The translations under genes were made by a program, and so were the position numbers. Below are positions 1 through 6,884 of a DNA stretch of 64,000 nucleotides, piece by piece (within the stretch, counting starts at the first letter, position 1; the number at the start of each line of letters is the position of its first letter). The stretch comes from Caballeronia glebae. GTDB taxonomy: Bacteria > Pseudomonadota > Gammaproteobacteria > Burkholderiales > Burkholderiaceae. The notes beneath the pieces were generated by a model. The model was given only the letters and a program-made list of their open reading frames with translations. It was not told the origin of the DNA and searched no databases. Location of the stretch: contig NZ_FCOJ02000002.1 of the NCBI RefSeq assembly GCF_001545035.1, positions 186,001-250,000 on the forward strand, in the 5' to 3' direction.

Positions 1-213
1 TACGCCGCCTTCGTCAAGCGTGATGCGCAGCGTCGTCGCGCCGGCGTCGAGCGCGTTTTCCAGCAGTTCCTTGACGACCGACGCCGGCCGCTCGACCACT
101 TCGCCCGCGGCGATCTGGCTGATGAGCTGGTCGGGCAGCGGGGCGATGGCGCGCGAACGGCGCTCGCCATCGGCTGTCAAAGCGCCAGCGGAGGTTTCGT
201 TGAGGTCGGACAT
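1..213 (-). CDS. mutL: DNA mismatch repair protein MutL, N-terminal part (runs off the window)
   Basis: The 71 visible residues are the start of MutL, the GHKL-ATPase matchmaker that couples MutS mismatch recognition to downstream strand removal. After a short variable N-terminus the sequence reads [20 protein letters not shown] followed by [17 protein letters not shown], which is the first ATP-binding block of the family with the catalytic Glu and the Asn of the E-x-x-x-N motif in [11 protein letters not shown]. The start ATG (complement of 211-213) begins [10 protein letters not shown]. The rest of the gene lies left of base 1. The DedA gene is transcribed away from it, so the 213-427 interval carries divergent promoters. 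Confidence 0.95.
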   Translation of the reverse strand, partial: MSDLNETSAGALTADGERRSRAIAPLPDQLISQIAAGEVVERPASVVKELLENALDAGATTLRITLDEGGV

Positions 214-426
214 GGCGAAATTATAACGATTCGCGACGTTGCGCCCTTTTTGCCTCCGGCGCGATCGCCCGCGCCCGTCCATGCCCGCCAACACGCCGCA
301 TCATGGCGTCTGGATACGCCTTTTTATCCGAGGCGACGCGCCACTTCGGTATCATGGCGCGACTCCCGCACGCGTTGCCGACGCGCCGCTTTTCCGGCGC
401 CGGCTTACTTTTTTGAGGAAAGATTT

Positions 427-1086
427 TTGGACACGTTGCTGCAATTCCTGGGACTTATCCTTCACATCGACAAGTCGCTCGGTGTCTTCATCCAGAATTA
501 CGGCGCCTGGGTCTACGCGGTGTTGTTCCTGATCGTGTTCTGCGAGACCGGGCTCGTCGTGTTTCCGTTCCTGCCGGGCGATTCGCTCTTGTTCATCGGC
601 GGAGCGTTCGCCGCGTCGCACGAGATGGATCTCTTCGCGCTGATCTCGCTTCTGCTTGTCGCGGCCGTGACCGGCAACACGCTGAACTACTGGATCGGCC
701 GCGCCATCGGGCCGAAAGTGTTCGACACGAACATTCCCGTGCTCGAACGCTTTCTCGACCGCGCCGCGCTGCAGAAAACGCACAATTTTTATGAAAAGCA
801 CGGCGGCAAGACCATCGTGATCGCGCGTTTCGTACCGGTGGTGCGGACCTTCGCGCCGTTCGTCGCGGGCGTGTCGTCGATGAGCCACGCGCGCTTTCAG
901 CTCTTCAATATTCTGGGCGCGCTCATCTGGGTGTTGTTGCTCGTGTTGCTCGGCTATTTCTTCGGCAACATTCCGTTCATCAAGCAGTATCTGAACGTGA
1001 TCGTGCTGGTCGGGATCGGCGCGGCAATCGTGCCGGTGGCGATCGGCGCGCTGTGGAAGATGAGCCGTCGCAATTCGAAGGCTTGA
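427..1086 (+). CDS. DedA family inner-membrane protein
   Basis: A 219-residue polytopic membrane protein of the DedA (SNARE-associated/VTT) family; members act as lipid scramblases or flippases and affect membrane potential and antibiotic tolerance. Visible family marks are the re-entrant loop motif VVFPFLPGDSLLFIGGAFA near residues 40-58 and the second loop RFVPVVRTFAPFVAGVSSM near 135-155, with several hydrophobic helices and a basic C-terminus. The reading frame is open upstream to about 250, but that stretch is Arg-rich and unlike the family. I start at the TTG at 427, which has a GAGGAA Shine-Dalgarno at 415-420 and gives the usual family length. Confidence 0.9.
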   Translation: MDTLLQFLGLILHIDKSLGVFIQNYGAWVYAVLFLIVFCETGLVVFPFLPGDSLLFIGGAFAASHEMDLFALISLLLVAAVTGNTLNYWIGRAIGPKVFDTNIPVLERFLDRAALQKTHNFYEKHGGKTIVIARFVPVVRTFAPFVAGVSSMSHARFQLFNILGALIWVLLLVLLGYFFGNIPFIKQYLNVIVLVGIGAAIVPVAIGALWKMSRRNSKA

Positions 1087-1529
1087 ATAAGGGCAGGATT
1101 CGCGAGGTCGTGGAATGCCGGCTTCGCGAAGACATCGAACCGTCCTGGCGGCGGAACGGGGCGCGCAAATCACGGCCGCGGGAAGCGCGATGCGATGCGG
1201 AATGCAAGCGGAATCTGCAATCGGCCGCTTATCGACTGTCAAGGATTGTCGATGCAGCCGCCTGCCAATCGCGTGGACGACAGGCCGACGCATGGCCGGC
1301 GCGGTGTATGTCAAAAATTTGGAATGCCAAAGGTTTCGGTCAGCCGTTTGACGAAGTGTGTCGTTTAGGTAACTGAGGCGAATTTGCTTCTGTAATGTTT
1401 TATGCTGGCGGGATTGTGTTTCTTCAGAGTTTGAGAATGATGCGGTGCAAGCGGGAGCGCGCGGTATTCACCGTGGCGATCGGCGTTTGCGCCTGTTGAA
1501 GACGCCGCCTGAGCGAGTGCGGCCGGCAA
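1087..1529. other. Intergenic stretch, no gene seen
   Basis: About 440 bases between the DedA gene and the LysM/LytM lipoprotein gene. The left half is GC-rich with two copies of TTCGCGA about 25 bases apart. The right part from about 1310 is AT-richer than its surroundings and presumably carries the promoter of the downstream gene, but I could not identify a convincing -35/-10 pair. Short open frames here have Arg/Ala-rich translations and look non-coding. Confidence 0.4.
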
Positions 1530-2558
1530 GTGAAAAAGTTCAAGACGACAAGCATGAGAAAGCTGGTGGTGATGCACAAGAATGGTTTCGGATCGAATCC
1601 GCGCGCGGCGATCGCGGGCATGGCGCTCGTTGCGGGAATGACCGCGTGGCTGACGGGGTGTACATCGACGCCGCGCTCGCCAGCGCCGATCGTCGAAAAT
1701 TCGGCGTTGACCGCGCCGCCGGTCTTGCAGAGCGCGTCGCCGAGCGTGACGCCCGCGCCGCTCGCACCGACGACGTCCACGCCCGTCGAGCCGGGCTTTT
1801 ATCGCGTGAAGCCCGGAGATACGCTCTACGGCATTTCGCGCAACTTCAAGCAGAAGCCCGCCGATCTCGCCAAGTGGAACACGCTGCCGGAGAGCAAGCA
1901 GGTGAACGTCGGCCAGGTGTTGCGCGTGGCGCCGCCGGGTGCGCCGTCGACGATGGCGAGTTCGACGGCCGCCGGATCGAAGATGGCGCAGCCGCCGCTT
2001 CTGCCGACACCGGAAAAATCGATCGCGCAGAAGCCTGCGGCTGAAAAGTCCGTGGCTGAAAAATCGGCTTCTGAAAAGTCCGTGGCTGAAAAGTCCGCTT
2101 CTGAAAAGCCCGTGGCTGAAAAGCCGGCAGCCGAAAAGTCCGTAGCTGAAAAGTCCGCGTCTGAAAAACCCGCCGCGACCGCGTCGAAGGGCACCTTCGC
2201 CTGGCCCGTGCGCGGCGACATCGTGCGCAAGTTCGGCGCGAGCGGCAACAAGGGCATAGACATCGAAGGCAAGGTCGGGCAACCGGTCAAGGCAGCGGCT
2301 TCGGGCAAGGTGGTGTACGCGGGCAGCGGCTTGCGTGCCTACGGGCGCATGATCATCGTCAAGCACAGCAACGACTATCTGACCGCTTACGCATACAACG
2401 AGAAGCTGCTCGTGAAGGAAGGCGACACGGTGAAACAGGGCGCCACCATCGCGGACATGGGCACCGGACCGAGCGGCACGCCGTCGCTGCATTTCGAAGT
2501 CAGAAAGTCGGGCGCCGCGGTCAATCCAATGCCGCTGCTCGGCGCGTCGGGTGGCTGA
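1530..2558 (+). CDS. LysM/LytM (degenerate M23) outer-membrane lipoprotein, NlpD/YgeR-like amidase activator
   Basis: Likely a periplasmic lipoprotein that activates a cell-wall amidase. An N-terminal signal ends in a lipobox (LTGC, Cys44). A LysM domain follows at residues about 91-134 (YRVKPGDTLYGISRNF) and a LytM/M23 domain at about 222-337. Catalytic M23 enzymes need H-x3-D and H-x-H; here the first His is Asn240 (NKGID), the YAHN His is Tyr289 and the H-x-H motif is SLH, keeping only Asp244 and His321. E. coli NlpD is degenerate in the same way and activates AmiC instead of cutting. Residues about 163-214 are a low-complexity AEKS/SEKS linker. It is not next to pcm/rpoS, so it is probably a paralogue of true NlpD. 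GTG 1530 is the earliest start; ATG 1554 or 1572 are alternatives. Confidence 0.85.
   Translation: MKKFKTTSMRKLVVMHKNGFGSNPRAAIAGMALVAGMTAWLTGCTSTPRSPAPIVENSALTAPPVLQSASPSVTPAPLAPTTSTPVEPGFYRVKPGDTLYGISRNFKQKPADLAKWNTLPESKQVNVGQVLRVAPPGAPSTMASSTAAGSKMAQPPLLPTPEKSIAQKPAAEKSVAEKSASEKSVAEKSASEKPVAEKPAAEKSVAEKSASEKPAATASKGTFAWPVRGDIVRKFGASGNKGIDIEGKVGQPVKAAASGKVVYAGSGLRAYGRMIIVKHSNDYLTAYAYNEKLLVKEGDTVKQGATIADMGTGPSGTPSLHFEVRKSGAAVNPMPLLGASGG
2039..2170 (+). repeat. In-gene tandem repeat coding the A/S-E-K-S/P linker
   Basis: Imperfect tandem copies of a 15-base unit of the type CTGAAAAGTCCGTGG, pairing into 30-base super-units, encode alternating AEKSV/SEKSA pentapeptides between the LysM and LytM domains. 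The copies differ at a few third positions. The period is a multiple of three, so gain or loss of units would only change linker length. Confidence 0.75.
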
Positions 2559-2586
2559 TTTGATCCGCGCGGCAAGGGAGCCGAAA

Positions 2587-3147
2587 GTGAAGAAGATCAT
2601 CATCGCCGTGCTGGCCGCGGCGTCGCTGACATCGCTGTTTTCCGGCTGCGATCAGCAACAGAGCGAGGAAGCGTTGAACAAGCTCAAGTCGGTTTTCAAT
2701 GCCGTGAAGCCGGATAACCTGTTGCTCAAGAATCTGCAGCCCGGCGTCACGACCGAGGCGCAGATTCGCGATCAGATGGGCGAACCGGAAACCGAGCGCG
2801 CTTTCACCGACGGCAGCAAGCGCCTCGAATATCCGCGCGGCCCGGCGGGCACGAACACCTATATGGTCGATCTCGATGCGAACGGCCGCTTCGTCTCCGT
2901 GACGCAGGTGCTGACCGCCGCGAATTTCGCGAAAGTGCGGCCCGGCATGACGATGGACGAAGTACGCAGACTGCTCGGCAAGCCCACCGAGATCGCGGAG
3001 TATCGGCTGAAGAAGGAGCGCGTCTGGAGCTGGCATTGGCTGGAAGATGGCGTGAATCAGGACGCCATGTTCAACGCGCATTTCGGCCCGGACGGCACCG
3101 TCGTGACGACGTCGCGCTCCGAAGCGATTCGCGGCGGCCAACGCTGA
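2587..3147 (+). CDS. BamE/SmpA-OmlA domain lipoprotein
   Basis: A 186-residue lipoprotein: the N-terminus VKKIIIAVLAAASLTSLFSG then Cys is a clear lipoprotein signal. The body contains two BamE-like SmpA/OmlA modules, each with the signature of a P-G-V/M-T turn followed by a short helix and G-x-P: LQPGVTTEAQIRDQMGEPE at about residues 50-68 and VRPGMTMDEVRRLLGKPTE at about 117-135. BamE itself is a single-module subunit of the outer-membrane protein assembly complex, so this is a double-module relative of unknown role. GTG 2587 is chosen because it starts the signal peptide directly; an earlier GTG at 2551 overlaps the preceding gene and would add a charged leader. Probably co-transcribed with the LysM/LytM gene (28-base gap). 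Confidence 0.8.
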   Translation: MKKIIIAVLAAASLTSLFSGCDQQQSEEALNKLKSVFNAVKPDNLLLKNLQPGVTTEAQIRDQMGEPETERAFTDGSKRLEYPRGPAGTNTYMVDLDANGRFVSVTQVLTAANFAKVRPGMTMDEVRRLLGKPTEIAEYRLKKERVWSWHWLEDGVNQDAMFNAHFGPDGTVVTTSRSEAIRGGQR

Positions 3148-3155
3148 TTCCCGGC

Positions 3156-3551
3156 ATGAGAACGATGAGCGATCCGATGACATACGACACGCGCCTTCGT
3201 CTGATGGACGAAGCATCGCGCTATCGCGATCGGGCGCTGAGCGGCGCCGATGCGAAGAGACTCACGCTCTGGGATTGCGGCCGCGGGCATCGCTGGGACA
3301 AGGCGCTCGACATTGCGCAGAACGTGCGCTGCATGAATTGCGCGACCGAGCGGCGCGAACTGGAGACGAAGCGTCTGCGCGAACTCGCGCAAGCTCGCGG
3401 CGGCGCGCTGCTCTCGCACCACTATGTCGACGTCGCGACACCCCTGAGTTGGCGATGCGCATACGGCCACGTGTGGAACGCGCGTCCCGACGCGGTGCCG
3501 CGCCACTGGTGCGCCGAGTGCGCGCGGACCGTGTTCGCCGCCATCCGCTGA
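3156..3551 (+). CDS. Small double zinc-ribbon protein, function unknown
   Basis: A 131-residue protein with two repeats of a treble-clef-like zinc ribbon: W-x-C-x2-GH-x-W ... C-x2-C. The first is LWDCGRGHRWDKALDIAQNV ending in RCMNC, the second WRCAYGHVWNARPDAVPRHW ending in CAEC. This spacing matches the zinc-ribbon family repeated in some phage and plasmid proteins that resemble VSR/HNH-associated modules, but no nuclease motif is visible here, so no function is assigned. It begins 9 bases after the BamE-like gene and is followed by a strong terminator, so it closes that operon. ATG 3165 is an alternative start giving MSDPMTYD. Confidence 0.7.
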   Translation: MRTMSDPMTYDTRLRLMDEASRYRDRALSGADAKRLTLWDCGRGHRWDKALDIAQNVRCMNCATERRELETKRLRELAQARGGALLSHHYVDVATPLSWRCAYGHVWNARPDAVPRHWCAECARTVFAAIR

Positions 3552-3574
3552 TCCCGCTTCGGGAACACCAAAGA

Positions 3575-3598
3575 AAAAGCCGGCGAATGCCGGCTTTT
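3575..3598 (+). terminator. Rho-independent terminator
   Basis: Perfect 10-bp stem AAAAGCCGGC / GCCGGCTTTT with a GAAT loop, 23 bases after the zinc-ribbon stop. Because the stem starts with A and ends with T it can work in both directions, serving also the convergent gene at 3876-4463. Confidence 0.9.
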
Positions 3599-3875
3599 GA
3601 GCTTCTTTGTCGGGGCGCTGGCGTCCTTCGCCTGCGACTCGCCGCGTCGTCGGCAAAAACTCGCGCTTTGCTTTCTTATTCTTGCGCTTTGTTTTTACCC
3701 ACAACCCGTTCGAGTGCCGCCCATCCTGTTTGTCGGTCTCTCAGCGCGTTTTACTGCTTCCCCCCCGTGCGCTGAAATAAGTATTGCGAATAGCCATTCC
3801 TAAGAATGTACGCTCGCAAACACATTCGCAAAATGATAAGCACCTGCGGGAAAGTCCCAACCCTCGGAGCGCTTT
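3599..3875. other. Convergent intergenic stretch
   Basis: Between the terminator and the 3' end of the minus-strand unknown gene. It contains pyrimidine-rich runs and, at about 3778-3845, an AT-rich patch. No open frame here has believable composition and no further hairpin is evident. Confidence 0.35.
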
Positions 3876-4463
3876 TCAGCCAGCCGACGACACCGCTTCC
3901 ACACGCCCGATACCCGAACGCATGCTCGACGCGACGAGCGATTGCGTGACCATGCGCGCTTCGGCTTGCGCGATGTGTTCGAGCGTCGCGTCTTCCAGTT
4001 GCTCAGCGAATACGGCGAGCGCCGTGCACAGACGCGCGTGTTGATCGGCGTCGAGTGTCCAGACGCCATCGGCCGAATGATGCGAATCGAGTTCGACCAG
4101 CGCTTCGTGCGCGAACATGATGTCGTCTTCGAATTCCGGCGCGTGGCCAAGCTGGCACAACTCTTCGGCGACCAGCATGTGACGGCATAGCGTCATGAAA
4201 AGCGGCTGCGAACCGTGTCCGCGATGAAACGCATCGAGCGCCGCATAGCAGTGCAACAGCATCGCGTCGATCATCGGTTCGCGTGCGGCGCGGCTGTATG
4301 TCAGCGCGCGCAAAAGCGGCGACATCGCGGGACGGGCGGATTTCATGTTCGTCGATTTCTTCTTCACGGCAGTACTCCCGAAAGAGGTGTTCGCGCGGGC
4401 CGGGGCGGTCTGTCGCGCCGGAACGCTGGGTGCGTTGGATGCTTTTGACGTCGAAAGCATCAT
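3876..4463 (-). CDS. Conserved-looking protein of unknown function
   Basis: A 195-residue protein not recognised. Residues 1-45 are low-complexity and basic (Ser, Ala, Pro, Lys). The rest looks like an all-alpha globular domain rich in His, Ala, Leu and Glu, with ALDAFHRGHGSQPLFMTLCR and LGHAPEFEDDIMFAHEALVE as distinctive stretches. There is no signal peptide, membrane segment or known motif. Two ATGs in tandem (4463 and 4460) are equivalent starts. It is monocistronic, with the glycine-zipper gene ending 44 bases upstream on the same strand. Confidence 0.65.
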   Translation of the reverse strand: MMLSTSKASNAPSVPARQTAPARANTSFGSTAVKKKSTNMKSARPAMSPLLRALTYSRAAREPMIDAMLLHCYAALDAFHRGHGSQPLFMTLCRHMLVAEELCQLGHAPEFEDDIMFAHEALVELDSHHSADGVWTLDADQHARLCTALAVFAEQLEDATLEHIAQAEARMVTQSLVASSMRSGIGRVEAVSSAG

Positions 4464-4507
4464 CGCACCGGAAAATTAGCTTTGTCTTAAGGCGCGCGGC
4501 CGCTCGC

Positions 4508-5185
4508 TCACGCGGGCGTCAACGTCTCGCCGGAGACGTGCACTTTCTGACCGACCGCCACGCCGGGCGCGGCCTGGTAATCGAAGTTGCGCACGCTGCC
4601 GTCGCTCATGCGGACCTGCACCTGATAAGTCGTCGCCTTGTGAACGACGTGTTCGATCTGGTTGCCCGCGAGCCCGCCGCCGATCGCACCGATGATCGTC
4701 GCCGCCGTGCGTCCGCGGCCGTTGCCGATCTGCGTGCCCGCGAGGCCGCCGACCACCGCGCCGCCGATGGCCCCGATGCCGGTCGTCGGCTGCGCGCTTT
4801 GCACGGCGTTGACGGCGGTCACTTCGCCGGCGTACGGATCGTAGGCGGGCGCGGAAGGCGGCGCATAGGACGTGCTTTCCTGAGCCGGCGCGGGCCTGCG
4901 CACCGGCGTCGGATGATGCCCGCGCACGGCGCGCGGCAGCGATGCGGCTTGCGGAATCACCGGCTGCGAAGCCTGCGACGCCTGCGCGACAGGCGCGTGC
5001 GTGGCCGTTTGCGCGTCGACGAGCGGCGAGGCCGTGACCGTCGTGGCCGTCGCCTTCGACGATGGGAGAAGGCCCGTCATCGCGGCAATGCCGGTGCCGC
5101 ACGCGAGGATGACCGATACGGCGGCTACCGCGACGAGCGGATGGATGCGGGACGACTTAGTTTGAATCTCGGATACGGCGTTCAT
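4508..5185 (-). CDS. Glycine-zipper 2TM-domain envelope protein
   Basis: A 225-residue membrane protein. A short cytoplasmic N-terminus is followed by a hydrophobic segment (PLVAVAAVSVILACGTGIAA, about residues 16-36), a Pro/Ala/Ser-rich periplasmic spacer, and then a glycine-zipper region (IGAIGGAVVGGLAGTQIGNG and IIGAIGGGLAGNQIE, about 137-176) of the type in the Rickettsia 17-kDa antigen and SlyB/PcP families. The C-terminus YQVQVRMSDGSVRNFDY resembles the beta domain of those proteins. ATG 5185 is chosen over the upstream in-frame start at 5269 because it has CAGGAG spaced correctly and gives a normal N-terminus. Its role is probably envelope integrity. Confidence 0.8.
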   Translation of the reverse strand: MNAVSEIQTKSSRIHPLVAVAAVSVILACGTGIAAMTGLLPSSKATATTVTASPLVDAQTATHAPVAQASQASQPVIPQAASLPRAVRGHHPTPVRRPAPAQESTSYAPPSAPAYDPYAGEVTAVNAVQSAQPTTGIGAIGGAVVGGLAGTQIGNGRGRTAATIIGAIGGGLAGNQIEHVVHKATTYQVQVRMSDGSVRNFDYQAAPGVAVGQKVHVSGETLTPA

Positions 5186-5308
5186 GGCAGCGACTCCTGT
5201 GGGTGCCTGCCAGCTATAACGCCGCGCGACGACGGCGGTGGACGCGATTGCTGTGACATTTGTAAGCAAAAGTCGCGACGCGCGGTCGTGCGATGTGGCT
5301 TAGGGTGA

Positions 5309-5350
5309 ATACATATGTTGCGTGAATTTTGTAGATGGCAACATATGTAT
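5309..5350 (+). promoter_or_regulatory. Inverted-repeat operator upstream of the solute-binding protein gene
   Basis: Two 13-base arms, ATACATATGTTGC (5309-5321) and GCAACATATGTAT (5338-5350), are exact reverse complements separated by 16 bases. Each arm contains CATATGTTG or its complement, the half-site of the perfect palindrome at 8286-8299 in front of the aminotransferase gene. The likely binder is the RpiR-family regulator at 8343-9203. A possible -10 element TATCAT lies at 5348-5353, so binding would overlap the promoter. Confidence 0.7.
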
Positions 5351-5372
5351 CATTCCATCTAAAGAGGCCGCC

Positions 5373-6269
5373 ATGAAACTCACGTCGTTGCTCACATCGA
5401 CTGTAGCGTTATCCCTCGTCGCGGGCGCGAGCTACGGGCAGGACGGCCAGCCGACGCTCGCCAAGGTTCAGAGCGTCAACCTGATCGCGATCGGGCATCG
5501 CGAGACGTCCGTGCCGTTCTCCTACGTCGATGCGAACAACGACGTCGTTGGCTTCTCGCAGGACTTGTGCAACAAGGTGATCGACGCGGTTAAGGCGAAG
5601 ACGAAGCATCCGGATTTGCGCGTGCGCTTCATTCCCGTGACGTCGCAGAATCGCATTTCGCTCGTGCAGAACGGCACGGTCGATCTCGAATGCGGCGTGA
5701 CGACCAATCTCGCGTCGCGGCAGAATCAGGTCGCGTTTTCGGACACGTTCTTCGTCGCGACGACGCGTTTGCTCACGAAGAAGGACTCCGGCATCAAGGA
5801 CTTTCCCGATCTCGCGGGCAAGACCGTCGTGACGAATCAGGGCACGACGTCCGAGCGCATTCTTCGCAAGATGAACGAAGAGAAGAAGATGAACATGAGC
5901 ATCATCAGCGCGAAGGACTACGGGGAAGGGCGCGCGACGCTCGAAACCGGGCGCGCGGTGGCCTACATGATGGACGACGTGCTGCTGGCCGGCACGCGCT
6001 CGCTCGCGGCGAAGCCTTCCGACTGGGTGCTCGTGGGCACGCCGCAGTCGTCGGAGGCATACGGTTTCATGATGCGGCGCGACGATCCGGAGTTCAAAAA
6101 GCTCGTCGACGACGCCATGAGTCAGGTGATGAAAGGCCCCGAGATCCGGACGATGTACGACAAGTGGTTCACGAAGCCGGTGCCGCCGAAGAACATCAAC
6201 TTCGATTTCCCGATGAGCGAAACGATGCAAAAACTCTACGCCGCGCCGAACGACAAGGCGTTCGAGTAG
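5373..6269 (+). CDS. Amino-acid ABC transporter periplasmic solute-binding protein (GltI-like)
   Basis: A 298-residue class 3 extracellular solute-binding protein of the polar-amino-acid type. It has a signal peptide (MKLTSLLTSTVALSLVAGAS, cleavage near AGASYGQ), then the two-lobe bilobal fold: SVPFSYVDANNDVVGFSQDL with the family signature GFSQDLCNKV, VDLECGVTTNLASRQNQVAF as the ligand-site segment, LAGKTVVTNQGTTSERILRK at the hinge, and C-terminal TMYDKWFTKPVPP. GltI binds glutamate/aspartate; the ligand here is not determined. The start ATG 5373 has AAAGAGG at 5361-5367. No permease or ATPase gene is adjacent, so it is an orphan receptor here. It converges on the CMD-like gene with an 18-base gap and shares its operator motif with that opposing unit. 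Confidence 0.88.
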   Translation: MKLTSLLTSTVALSLVAGASYGQDGQPTLAKVQSVNLIAIGHRETSVPFSYVDANNDVVGFSQDLCNKVIDAVKAKTKHPDLRVRFIPVTSQNRISLVQNGTVDLECGVTTNLASRQNQVAFSDTFFVATTRLLTKKDSGIKDFPDLAGKTVVTNQGTTSERILRKMNEEKKMNMSIISAKDYGEGRATLETGRAVAYMMDDVLLAGTRSLAAKPSDWVLVGTPQSSEAYGFMMRRDDPEFKKLVDDAMSQVMKGPEIRTMYDKWFTKPVPPKNINFDFPMSETMQKLYAAPNDKAFE

Positions 6270-6287
6270 CGCTTCGGCGCGCGCCTC

Positions 6288-6884
6288 TCACTCCGCGAAG
6301 GGCAGGTCCGTTTGCCCTTCGGCGCGCATCCCGAACGTGTTGAGCGTCATCGCGACGAGCGCGTAGTAGCCCAGCAAGCCGACGAGATTCACCACGACCG
6401 TATGGCCGAAGCGCGCGACGGCGGCGTCGTAGGTCGTATCGCTCACGCGCTTCTTTTCGTAGAGCTCGGTGGCAAAATCGAAGACGAGCTTGTCGTCGGC
6501 ATCGGCGAATGCGGGCGTCTTGTCCGTACGCAGCGCTTCGGCGAGATCGGCGGGCACGCCGGCATCGAGCGCGATCGGAAGATGAATATGCCATTCGGCC
6601 TGCGAGCGCCAGCGCGCCGCGGTCACGAGAATCGCCAGCTCGGAAAGACGCAGCGGCAGGCCGGTTTTGTAGCGGCAGAACGCGCCGAGCTTTTGCGCGT
6701 TTTGCGCGAGTTCTGGGCTGAAGATCCAGCCGAGAAACGGCCCGTTTAGATTGCCGCGCGGGCCGCTCAGAATGTCCTGCAACACGGCTTTCTGTTCGTC
6801 GGACGCGGTGGCTGTCTGGAAATCGGGAAGTCGCTTGTTCATGTTTTCGGTCGATGTCGGTGATGTGTTCGAAGACTCGATCAT
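6288..6884 (-). CDS. Carboxymuconolactone decarboxylase/AhpD-like protein
   Basis: An all-alpha AhpD-like fold protein of about 185-198 residues. The core is LGAFCRYKTGLPLRLSELAI followed by LVTAARWRSQAEWHIH. That matches the CMD family, but the redox C-x2-C of true AhpD is absent: the position after the conserved Glu reads EWHIH, so a peroxidase role is unlikely and the chemistry is unknown. The start at 6884 overlaps the aminotransferase stop as ATGA, implying translational coupling; the next ATG at 6842 (MNKRLPDF) matches the usual family N-terminus better. It is the last gene of the rpiR-aminotransferase set, so it probably acts on the same catabolic substrate. Confidence 0.8.
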   Translation of the reverse strand: MIESSNTSPTSTENMNKRLPDFQTATASDEQKAVLQDILSGPRGNLNGPFLGWIFSPELAQNAQKLGAFCRYKTGLPLRLSELAILVTAARWRSQAEWHIHLPIALDAGVPADLAEALRTDKTPAFADADDKLVFDFATELYEKKRVSDTTYDAAVARFGHTVVVNLVGLLGYYALVAMTLNTFGMRAEGQTDLPFAE

